In this document: positions 40,866 to 49,436 of the stretch, one piece after another | Numbering within the stretch: the stretch's first letter is position 1 | Layout of the letters: the number at the start of each line of letters is the position of its first letter | From: Phycisphaerales bacterium | GTDB taxonomy: Bacteria > Planctomycetota > Phycisphaerae > Phycisphaerales > SM1A02 | Length of the DNA stretch: 64,000 bases | Assembly (NCBI GenBank): GCA_009691785.1 | Contig: SIAM01000005.1 | Location: 1-64,000, forward strand | Direction: 5' to 3' | Program-made: the position numbers and the translations under genes | The notes under the pieces: generated by a model | The model's input: only the letters and a program-made list of their open reading frames with translations | What the model was told of the DNA's origin: nothing | Databases searched by the model: none

Positions 40866-41801
40866 TCACTCTTTCAAATCATCCAGCGATTCAAACAGCG
40901 CCTCCACAAAACGATCGGCGTCGAATGGTTCGACATCGTCGGGGGTTTCGCCAACACCAACAAGTTTCACGGGCACTCCAAGTTCCTCGCGGATTTGAAC
41001 CACGGAACCGCCGCGCGCGGTGCCGTCAAGTTTGGAAAGAAACACGCCCGTCACGCCGGCCGCCTCGCCAAATGCCTTGGCCTGCGCGATGGCGCTTTGA
41101 CCCGTGGTCGCGTCAAGCACCAACAATGTTTCATGCGGCGCGCCAGGAATTTTCTTGGCAAGCACGGCGCGAATTTTCACCAACTGCCGCATCAATCCCT
41201 CTTGATTGTGCAATCGCCCCGCGGTGTCCACCAATAACACATCGGCCTTGCGCGCAATGGCCGCTTCCGCCGCGTCAAACACCACGGAAGCCGGATCCGC
41301 ATTGGTGGAGCCGCGCACCATATCAATGTCCAGGCGCTTGGCCCACACTTCAAGTTGCGCAACCGCGCCAGCGCGGAATGTGTCGCCCGCGGCAAGCAAC
41401 ACAGAGCGACCTTCGTCTTTCAACGCCTTTGCAATTTTAGCCACGCTTGTTGTTTTGCCCGAGCCATTCACCCCCACAACCAAAATCACCGTTGGACCAT
41501 CCGCCACCTTTGCCAAAGACAAATCGCTGCCGCGAAGGCGCCCCTTCAATCGTTCTTTTAAAATGTCAACCGCGTCACTGCCGCGCTTGGCGGTTCCCGC
41601 ACGAAACGCGCGGCGCACTTCATCAACCACTTCACGCGCAACGCGCACGCCCATGTCCGACGCGACAAGCGTGCTTTCAATTCGATCGATCAAGTCCTCA
41701 TCAAGATCTTTGCCAGTGAGAACTCCGCGAAGTCCGCCTGTGACGGCGGCGGCGGTTTTTGAAATGCCGCGGCGAAGCGCGTCCAGCGCCGAGCGAAACA
41801 T
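40866..41801 (-). CDS. ftsY: Signal recognition particle receptor FtsY
   Basis: VGVNGSGKTTSVAKIAKAL, LLAAGDTFRAGAVAQLEVWAKRL, VLLVDTAGRLHNQEGLM, LSKLDGTARGG. Start MFRSALDAL at 41801. Confidence 0.96.
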   Translation of the reverse strand: MFRSALDALRRGISKTAAAVTGGLRGVLTGKDLDEDLIDRIESTLVASDMGVRVAREVVDEVRRAFRAGTAKRGSDAVDILKERLKGRLRGSDLSLAKVADGPTVILVVGVNGSGKTTSVAKIAKALKDEGRSVLLAAGDTFRAGAVAQLEVWAKRLDIDMVRGSTNADPASVVFDAAEAAIARKADVLLVDTAGRLHNQEGLMRQLVKIRAVLAKKIPGAPHETLLVLDATTGQSAIAQAKAFGEAAGVTGVFLSKLDGTARGGSVVQIREELGVPVKLVGVGETPDDVEPFDADRFVEALFESLDDLKE

Positions 41802-42238
41802 CAACGCATGCCTCCGCGGTCTTTCCACCAACGATCAAGCACCGCGTTCACAAATGCTGGACTGTGTTCGCCGCCAAATTCGCGCGCCAATTCAACCGCC
41901 GCGTCAATCACGACCACTGGCGGCGCAAGTTCATGCGTGATTTCATACACGGCAATTCGAATGACATTGCGATCCACCGCGGGCTGCCTGTGAATTGGCC
42001 ACTCTGGTGAAAGTTGCGCAATGGCCGCGTCGGAAACTTCGCGCTGGTTCCACGCGGCGCGCGCCAATTCAACACCTTGGGCCAGGCATGAATCACTTTC
42101 GGAACTTTGGGCGTCGTCGCGAAACGCGCCCACCAAACTTTCGCCAGCGCCACCTTTATTTTCGCCACCTAGATCCATTTCAAACATCGCTTGCAACGCG
42201 CATCGGCGCGCGTTACGTCGGTCCTTGGCCACGCTCAT
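41801..42238 (-). CDS. nusB: Transcription antitermination factor NusB
   Basis: RRNARRCALQAMFEMD, RNVIRIAVYEITH, VVIDAAVELAREFGGEHSPAFVNAVLD. Confidence 0.93.
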   Translation of the reverse strand: MSVAKDRRNARRCALQAMFEMDLGGENKGGAGESLVGAFRDDAQSSESDSCLAQGVELARAAWNQREVSDAAIAQLSPEWPIHRQPAVDRNVIRIAVYEITHELAPPVVVIDAAVELAREFGGEHSPAFVNAVLDRWWKDRGGMR

Positions 42239-42726
42239 AATTGTTTCACCTGTCGAAGGCGTTTCAGTTCCGCGTGCGTTCGCAGCGCGGCCTTCATGGC
42301 GAACGCACCAGCGTCACCCTTGTTGCCGCCCGAGCGCACCTTGGCTTGCGTTAAGCATTCAACCGTGAGCACCGCAAGTCCAATCGGCTTGCCATGTGTC
42401 ACCGCAAGTTGCGTGAATTGCGCGAACGCAGCGTCCACAATAAAGCGATCGTGTCGCGTCTCCCCGCGCACCACGCAACCAATCACCACCACCGCGTCTA
42501 TGTCGCTCCGCTCAATCATTTCAGCGACCAGTGGCGACAAATCAAAAATTCCACTGGAGCTCACTACAAGCATGTCCTGCGCAAGACCTCCGGCTTGGTC
42601 AAATGCGGACAGCGCTCCTTTGAGCAAGCGCTGACAAATTTCTGGGTGATAATCGGCCGTCACAATTCCACATCGCACGCCCTTGGCGCTTGCCGTGGAA
42701 ATCGCTTCATCTTGAGATCGACGCAT
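42235..42726 (-). CDS. ribH: 6,7-dimethyl-8-ribityllumazine synthase
   Basis: VIGCVVRGETRHDRFIVDAAFAQFTQLAVTHGKPIGLAVLTVECLTQAKVRSG, NKGDAGAFAMKAAL. Confidence 0.95.
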   Translation of the reverse strand: MRRSQDEAISTASAKGVRCGIVTADYHPEICQRLLKGALSAFDQAGGLAQDMLVVSSSGIFDLSPLVAEMIERSDIDAVVVIGCVVRGETRHDRFIVDAAFAQFTQLAVTHGKPIGLAVLTVECLTQAKVRSGGNKGDAGAFAMKAALRTHAELKRLRQVKQL

Positions 42727-42790
42727 AGGGCGATGATGGTAGTGATCTTGCCACTCTCACCGCAATCAGCCATTTCGTAGCATGCTTGAG

Positions 42791-43756
42791 ATGCGAGTTT
42801 CACTAGTCAAAATTTGTGCCGCCTTGCAACTCATGCGAATTCCACTGGCGTTCGGCGCCGCGGCGAACTTAATGTTCGCAACTTTGCTGGCGCGCCTTGA
42901 CCCAAATACGGAGCAACTTTCTATTTCCACACTGCCGCTGTGGGCGGCGTTGTTGGCGGCAGCGGTGATTGGCGCCGGATTGTTTGGTTTCGCGGCTGGC
43001 ATGAATGATTTACTTGACGCGCGCCGCGATCAAACATTTCAACGCAACCGACCATTGTCAACAGGGCGACTCACCACCGCGCAAGCGGCGTTGCTCACAT
43101 TCACCGCGCTCTTGGCAAGCATGATTGGCGCATCATTCTTTGGTGAAACCAGCATGGCCGTCGCTATATTCACCGCGTTTGGAATTGCAATGTGGAACAC
43201 AATGGGTCGCTTTGTTCCCGCGATTGGTTTGCTCATGCTTGGCCTGGCGCAAGCGGGAAGTTTTTTTATTCCGTGGATGGGACAATCATTCACGCTTCCA
43301 GCCTCGCTGATTTTGGTGCAGACCATAGCCACCGGATCACTGCTGCACAAAGCTCAAGAGAAGCGGCCGCGCCTTGATCGATCCGCCACAATTCTTCTGG
43401 CTATTCTCAGCGCCACCGCGGTCGCGGGTTTGGCTTGGCTTTCCATTCACCGCGAAGCGACCGAGTGGCCACGCGGCGAATCATGGTTGGTCTTGGCACC
43501 ACTTGTATCAGTGGCAATATTCGTGTGGCAATCCAGTCGCGCCTTGTCCGCCTCCAATGTCAATGAAACCGCAGACTCACTGCGACGGGCCGCCGCCATA
43601 TTTCCTTCTTCGGCCGCCGCGGCGTGGATGCTGTCCATTTCACAAATGCAATGGGCAGTTGCATTTGCAGTATTTGCAGCATTATTGTGGGGCCTTTCAT
43701 GGTTGGCTCGTGAAGTCAACGACATGATTGGCCAAGCCAACGCTTGGCGTGGTTGA
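42791..43756 (+). CDS. UbiA-family prenyltransferase-like membrane protein
   Basis: GAGLFGFAAGMNDLLDARRDQTFQRNRPLSTGRLT (UbiA ND..D(x)D..RP motif); multiple TM helices. Start could be 42782. Confidence 0.8.
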   Translation: MRVSLVKICAALQLMRIPLAFGAAANLMFATLLARLDPNTEQLSISTLPLWAALLAAAVIGAGLFGFAAGMNDLLDARRDQTFQRNRPLSTGRLTTAQAALLTFTALLASMIGASFFGETSMAVAIFTAFGIAMWNTMGRFVPAIGLLMLGLAQAGSFFIPWMGQSFTLPASLILVQTIATGSLLHKAQEKRPRLDRSATILLAILSATAVAGLAWLSIHREATEWPRGESWLVLAPLVSVAIFVWQSSRALSASNVNETADSLRRAAAIFPSSAAAAWMLSISQMQWAVAFAVFAALLWGLSWLAREVNDMIGQANAWRG

Positions 43757-43831
43757 ATCATTTGCGCGCGTTGTCGCCACAACTTTCTTCGCCATCTTGA
43801 TGTTCATTTCAGCGGTAGCATTCGTACATTC

Positions 43832-46800
43832 ATGATCATACGAGCGGTCATTCTTGCTTTGGTCATCACGCAAATCGCTCTTGCCCAACAAATGACCAAC
43901 GTCGCGGTAACTGGAGATCGCCTAAGCGGATTTGTTTTGCCAATTGTGCCCGTGAAGAGCGACTTGGTCATTCACGGCACTCGTGCGTTCGCGTGGAAAG
44001 TGGACGACACGCGTCGCCTTGTTGTGGAGGGCGATGTGCGCGTGACTGTTGGAGCGTATTCCTTCGCCACGAAAAAAGTTGTGGTTTGGATCAATCGCAT
44101 TCCATCCTCGACGGGCTTGATTACGCAATGCGCTCTGTACTTTTCAGAAGTTGGCGAGCCCTCGCGCCGCGCCGGACTTGGCGTATCTGGCGATGATGTT
44201 CTAGTGACAGCAAGTTTCCGTGGCGAAGTCAAACTGAAAGTTCCGCTGTTGGATGAAAAGATCGCGCCTGCGAAGGAATTTGCCGCGGGCGACTTGCGCC
44301 TGAAGGCGTTTCTAGAAAATTTAGCCAGCGGTCCCGCAAAACTTTTAACTCAGCCAGAGGTGGATCAACCCAAGGTGGCTTCTGCCGACACGCCAATGAT
44401 CGTTGGCGCAGCGTTGCCAACTCCGCCAAATATGGCCCCAACCTCGACCAGCGTTTCACTTCCTCAACGGGGTTCTCTCGCTATTTTCCAGCCCGGCGAC
44501 CTTGTCACATTTGCTGGCCGCTCCACCACCATTGATCAAAAGACCGACACAATTTTAGTAACGGGAAGCGCGCTGATTGATCTCACAGCCAATGATCCAC
44601 GACTCAAGACTGGCGAACTTCGTTTGTCGGCCGAGCGCGCGGTGGTTTTTCTAACGCCGGGTTCCATTGCCAACATTCGCGAGGACGCCGGACAACTTGA
44701 CGTCAAAGAGGTGCAAGGAATTTATCTGGAGGGCGATGTCATTGCCACCGACGGCAACTACATCATGCGCGGGCAGCAGGTGTACTACGACGTCGCGCTC
44801 AACCGCGCGGTGGCAGCGCAAGCCGTGCTGCGAACTTATTTACGCACTGGCATTCCGGTGTACGCGCGCGCCAATGAAATGCGCCAAATTTCCGCCGATC
44901 AATTCGAGGCCACCGACGCGCGCGTCAGTATCAGTGAATTTTTCACGCCGCATCTTTCCGTTGGCGCCGACAAGATCACCGTGACAAAAAATCCTGGCAA
45001 GAACGCGGGCACAACCATTGACGCCAGCCATGTCACGTTCCGCTCGGGCAACACGCCAATTTTCTATTGGCCATATCTGCGTGGAACACCAGAAAAAACC
45101 GTTCTTCCAGAAATTTCCGCCGGCTACAACGAATACCGCGGCGTCACCATTGGAACGCGCTGGGATTTGTGGGCATTGCTTGGCTACGACCCAATTCCGG
45201 GCATGAGCGCCAAATTGATCAACGACATCTACACGCTCAACGGCGTCGGACTGGGAACGGCATTCAGCAGTTTCGGCGGCAATTTAAACATGTATGGCTT
45301 CTACGACTTTGAAAATGAGGAGCAGGCGTCCACCGGTCAAACCTACACATCCACTTTGAAATACCGCGGCTTGATCGACGGTGATTACACCTATCTCATC
45401 GATGAACATTCGCTGCTGCAAGGATCCGTGGCGTGGACCAGTGACGGCGCATTTGTGAACACCTTTCGCCAGGGCGACTTCATCAATCGACTTGAATATG
45501 AAACCAAGGCGTTCATGAAATTGCAATCGAGCAACAGCGCATTCACCATGCTGCTTAAAAATGATCTTGATGGGTACGTCATTAATAGTTGGCAATTGGC
45601 CAGCCGCCCTTATACGGTGAACAAACTTCCCGAGGCCGCCTACCGCCGCTACGGTGATTCATTCTTCAGCGATCACTTGTCGTGGACGCAGGAATATTCC
45701 GCCAACGCCATGTCCATGCGCCTGCAAGATGGGACGCCAGGAACAACTGCGGTAACCAGCGCGGCGTTCAACGCGCCCAATGCCACGGGTGGAAATGCAA
45801 ATCCAAATTTCAACGCCAACACGAATATCACCAACGCATATCAAAATGCGGGCTACAACGAGGACATCTATGTGCGCGTCTACACGCGCCAAGAGTTGGC
45901 GTACCCAATTGATATTTCTCCCGCCAAGATCACGCCATTCATCAACGGCACGGCCATCGCGTACACGTTAAATGATTTCACAAACTACTCCACCATCAAT
46001 GGAACCAATGGCCAGTCCGGCACCACGCGCGGACTCATGGGAATTGGCGCGCGCAGCAGCGCTGAATTTTCACAGACATTCGATGGCGTGCAAAACTCCG
46101 CGCTTGACGTGAATCGGTTGCGCTATGTGGTGCAACCCACTTCAACCTTGTGGGCCGGCTACGACACCGCCGAAAAAGGTGAGTACCCCATCTTTGATCA
46201 AAACGTGGAAGGCATTTCCGCGGCGCAAGTGGCGCAAATTGGCGCCAAGCAACGCCTGCAAACCTATCGCGGCGGTCCTGGCGCGTGGCGCAGCGTTGAT
46301 TGGATCACTCTTGACGCGGGCGCTGTTGTGAATAATGGCGGCGCAAACTTTGGCCGCACCAGCGCCACGGGTTTGGCCTACGCGCAAAGTCCAACGCCAT
46401 CTTTTTATTCTTGGCGCCCTGAACTTTCCCAGTGGGGCAGCCATTTGTACGGCAGCAGTGCGTGGGAAATTTCCAGCACATTCACCGCCTACGGTTCGGT
46501 GAAGTGGATGCTTGAGAATGTTCCAACATACACCACGGGCCCATTTCAAAATATGGCGCGCGGATCTTTGGGTATGCGCATGCAACACTCGCCCGACACC
46601 AGTTTCTTTATCGAATACCGCAGCATCAATAATTTTGATCCGACCAACAACTACATCAACGATGAGTTGCTGCAACTTGGCGTGGCGTATCAAATTTCAA
46701 AGTTGTACACGCTCACGATCAGTCCACAAATTGATTTGGTGGAACACAACTTGCGCGCCGCCAGCGCCTCACTTACCAGAAGTTTTCCAGATTTCAATTT

Positions 46801-46951
46801 GAACGCCTCGGTGGGCTACGACTCGCTTACTCAAGTCACCTCATTTGGATTCAGTCTTTCCATTCCAGCAATTGGCGCAAGCACGCCAGGATTAATGGGC
46901 AGTTCCGCGGACGCCACGCCCTTTGGAACCACCACTGGCTTAACCCAGTAA
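43832..46951 (+). CDS. LptD/OstA-like outer-membrane protein
   Basis: 1039 aa; OstA-like segments (LEGDVIATDGNYIMRGQQVYYDVALNRAVAAQAVLRTY), IFYWPYLRGTPEKTVLPEISAGYNEYRGVTIGTRWDLWALLG and beta-barrel-like C-terminus. Confidence 0.75.
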   Translation: MIIRAVILALVITQIALAQQMTNVAVTGDRLSGFVLPIVPVKSDLVIHGTRAFAWKVDDTRRLVVEGDVRVTVGAYSFATKKVVVWINRIPSSTGLITQCALYFSEVGEPSRRAGLGVSGDDVLVTASFRGEVKLKVPLLDEKIAPAKEFAAGDLRLKAFLENLASGPAKLLTQPEVDQPKVASADTPMIVGAALPTPPNMAPTSTSVSLPQRGSLAIFQPGDLVTFAGRSTTIDQKTDTILVTGSALIDLTANDPRLKTGELRLSAERAVVFLTPGSIANIREDAGQLDVKEVQGIYLEGDVIATDGNYIMRGQQVYYDVALNRAVAAQAVLRTYLRTGIPVYARANEMRQISADQFEATDARVSISEFFTPHLSVGADKITVTKNPGKNAGTTIDASHVTFRSGNTPIFYWPYLRGTPEKTVLPEISAGYNEYRGVTIGTRWDLWALLGYDPIPGMSAKLINDIYTLNGVGLGTAFSSFGGNLNMYGFYDFENEEQASTGQTYTSTLKYRGLIDGDYTYLIDEHSLLQGSVAWTSDGAFVNTFRQGDFINRLEYETKAFMKLQSSNSAFTMLLKNDLDGYVINSWQLASRPYTVNKLPEAAYRRYGDSFFSDHLSWTQEYSANAMSMRLQDGTPGTTAVTSAAFNAPNATGGNANPNFNANTNITNAYQNAGYNEDIYVRVYTRQELAYPIDISPAKITPFINGTAIAYTLNDFTNYSTINGTNGQSGTTRGLMGIGARSSAEFSQTFDGVQNSALDVNRLRYVVQPTSTLWAGYDTAEKGEYPIFDQNVEGISAAQVAQIGAKQRLQTYRGGPGAWRSVDWITLDAGAVVNNGGANFGRTSATGLAYAQSPTPSFYSWRPELSQWGSHLYGSSAWEISSTFTAYGSVKWMLENVPTYTTGPFQNMARGSLGMRMQHSPDTSFFIEYRSINNFDPTNNYINDELLQLGVAYQISKLYTLTISPQIDLVEHNLRAASASLTRSFPDFNLNASVGYDSLTQVTSFGFSLSIPAIGASTPGLMGSSADATPFGTTTGLTQ

Positions 46952-47002
46952 ACGCCGCGCCGCCGTCAAATGTTCGACTTTCAATTGCATGCACACGCGT
47001 GT

Positions 47003-48034
47003 TCACTCTTCAAAGAGCGCGCCCGGAACTTCAATCAACTTCTCCCCAATGTGAGCGGCGCCCGCGACGGTCAGCCTGCGTCCTTGTCGAGTGCGCGACA
47101 AAAATCCACGGCGCAGCAAATATGGTTCAACCATGTCTTCAAGCGTGCCCGCGTCATCGCCCAATGTCGCGGCAAGCGCGTCAAGACCAACTGGTCCGCC
47201 GCGATATTGCCGCGCCAGCGTGGTGAGATATTTGCGGTCGAGTTCATCAAGACCCATGGCGTCAACGCCTTCAAGTTCCAGCGCGCCGTCAACCGATTTG
47301 TCATCCACCCTGCCGTCCGATTTCACCGCGGCCCAATCACGCACGCGCCGCAACAAGCGCAGCGCCACGCGCGGAGTTCCGCGGCTACGACCCGCGATGC
47401 GAGTCAGCGTGCTGCTGGCAACTTTCATGCTTAACAAATCCGCGGCGCGCACCAAAATGCGTTGCAAATCGCTGTCATCATAAAAATCTAAATGATGCGC
47501 AATGCCAAAGCGGCTGCGCAACGCCTGCGTTAGCAACCCCGCGCGCGTAGTGGCGCCAATCAGCGTGAATGGTTTCAGCGGCAGCGTGACAATGCGCGCG
47601 TGCATGCCGCTGTCCACCGTGAAGTCCACGCGGTATTCCTCCATGGCGGGATAAATATATTCCTCCACGCTCGCGGGCAAGCGATGGATCTCATCAATGA
47701 ACAACACGTCGCGCGGCTGCATGCGCGTGAGCGTGCCCACCAAATCGCCAGCCTTGGTGAGCGCGGGACCGCTGGTGACATAGGCGCGCGAACCCATCTC
47801 AGCGGCAATCACATGCGCCAATGTTGTCTTGCCAAGTCCCGGTGGACCGTGCAACAGCACGTGATCAATCGGCTCGTCGCGCGCTCGGGACGCGTCAAGC
47901 GCAATTCGAATGCGCTCCACCAACGCCGACTGTCCTATGTATTCGTCAAGCGCGCGCGGGCGCAATGTGTGCGACTGCGGATCAAGTTGATCCTCCACCA
48001 CTTCATCTGCGGAAACAATTCGTTCGCGCGCCAT
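47003..48034 (-). CDS. ruvB: Holliday junction DNA helicase RuvB
   Basis: LRPRALDEYIGQ, HVLLHGPPGLGKTTLAHVIAAEMG, DVLFIDEIHRLPASVEEYIYPAMEEYRVDF, GATTRAGLLTQALRSRFGI. Confidence 0.97.
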   Translation of the reverse strand: MARERIVSADEVVEDQLDPQSHTLRPRALDEYIGQSALVERIRIALDASRARDEPIDHVLLHGPPGLGKTTLAHVIAAEMGSRAYVTSGPALTKAGDLVGTLTRMQPRDVLFIDEIHRLPASVEEYIYPAMEEYRVDFTVDSGMHARIVTLPLKPFTLIGATTRAGLLTQALRSRFGIAHHLDFYDDSDLQRILVRAADLLSMKVASSTLTRIAGRSRGTPRVALRLLRRVRDWAAVKSDGRVDDKSVDGALELEGVDAMGLDELDRKYLTTLARQYRGGPVGLDALAATLGDDAGTLEDMVEPYLLRRGFLSRTRQGRRLTVAGAAHIGEKLIEVPGALFEE

Positions 48035-48037
48035 GAA

Positions 48038-48595
48038 CTAGAACCGTACCTGCGGCGTGGCGCGCGCAACTTCATCAGCTTCCTTGAAGAATTCAATCAC
48101 CTTCATGCCAAAGATGCCAGCCACAATGTTGGATGGAAACACGGCAATGGCCTCGTTGTACAAGGCGACGGTCTGATTGAACCCTTGGCGCTTGCCGCCA
48201 ATTCTATTTTCTGTTTCCGCAAGTTCGCTCTGCAATTTTATGAATCCCCCGTCGGCCTTCAAGTTTGGGTACGCCTCCGCAACAGCCATTAGACGCCCCA
48301 GTGAACGCGTGAGCGCGCCCTCAGTTTCCACACGCTCATTCAGCGTGCGTGCCTGCGTGGCGGCGGCGCGCGCCTGCATGACAGCGGTCAGCGTTTCTTT
48401 TTCATGCGTGGCGTAGCCCTTCACTGTCTCCACTAAATTTGGAATCAAATCATGGCGACGCCGCAGTTCCACATCAATGTCGGCAAAGGAACCTTCGGCC
48501 GCGATACGGCGGCGCTGCAAGGTGTTGTACATGGCGATCACGGCAATCACCACGAACAACGCTGCAACAACAAGAATGAGAATAATGGGTGTCAT
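48038..48595 (-). CDS. lemA: LemA family protein
   Basis: AMYNTLQRRRIAAEGSFADIDVELRRRHDLIPNLVETVKGYATHEKETLTAVMQARA. Confidence 0.93.
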   Translation of the reverse strand: MTPIILILVVAALFVVIAVIAMYNTLQRRRIAAEGSFADIDVELRRRHDLIPNLVETVKGYATHEKETLTAVMQARAAATQARTLNERVETEGALTRSLGRLMAVAEAYPNLKADGGFIKLQSELAETENRIGGKRQGFNQTVALYNEAIAVFPSNIVAGIFGMKVIEFFKEADEVARATPQVRF

Positions 48596-48671
48596 TTATG
48601 CGTTCTCCATATTGATAAAGATACCCACTTATCATGTTCAAGAAAATGTTTGTCCCAGTGGCGCGCCAAAA

Positions 48672-49394
48672 TTAATTCCAACTCAAACCCTTGGGCCACC
48701 GCGCCGTTCCCTGCGCGTCAGCCGCTGCCACAACGCCTTCAAGCCTGGCAATTTCATTGGCCACAAGTTGCGCTCGCTCCCAAGGATTTCCGCAAGCCAA
48801 CAAGTAATAGCGCGCGCGTTCATCACGCAACATGGCCGCACCAACCAACTCAATCACCGCGTGCGTTGGCATGTCGTGGCGGTCCGCCCACTCGGCCACT
48901 TTCTTCACGCTTGAAAGTCTTTGCAACAGCGGGCGATGCAGCAACTCCTGCAAAACTTTTCGCGCCGCCTTCATTTTTGGCGGCATTTGATTGGGTGGAT
49001 CGATCGGCTGCAACACGGCCGTGCGATACGCTCTGTGCTCGCTGGGCTCTTGAATCTCTTGAATGCGAGCGCGGCAGACTCCATGCAGGACAATATTGTG
49101 GCGACCATCTTTCAGTTGCTCGTGCTGCACAATTTGTCCAACGCACACAGCGGGCCGCAACTTTGGAGCCGCGCCAATAACATCCACAAACTTGTCGCCC
49201 ACAATTGCCATGGCGATTGGACCAGCGGTTAATAAATTTCCGTTGCGCACTTTTCGCAACGCGTCCTCCACCATTTGTCTATAGCGCGGCTCAAACACAT
49301 GCAAGCCTTGCACCGCGTGCGGCAACAACGAAACACACGCCAGGGGGAAAAGTGGAATGGGTCGATTGAAGTCGACCATGATTGTGTCGCTCAT
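48672..49394 (-). CDS. LON substrate-binding-domain protein
   Basis: PIPLFPLACVSLLPHAVQGLHVFEPRYRQMVEDAL; no ATPase or protease domain in 240 aa. Confidence 0.85.
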   Translation of the reverse strand: MSDTIMVDFNRPIPLFPLACVSLLPHAVQGLHVFEPRYRQMVEDALRKVRNGNLLTAGPIAMAIVGDKFVDVIGAAPKLRPAVCVGQIVQHEQLKDGRHNIVLHGVCRARIQEIQEPSEHRAYRTAVLQPIDPPNQMPPKMKAARKVLQELLHRPLLQRLSSVKKVAEWADRHDMPTHAVIELVGAAMLRDERARYYLLACGNPWERAQLVANEIARLEGVVAAADAQGTARWPKGLSWN

Positions 49395-49436
49395 GCAACG
49401 CCAATGGTAGGAGCGCCAAGCGAGTTCGTCACCTGT

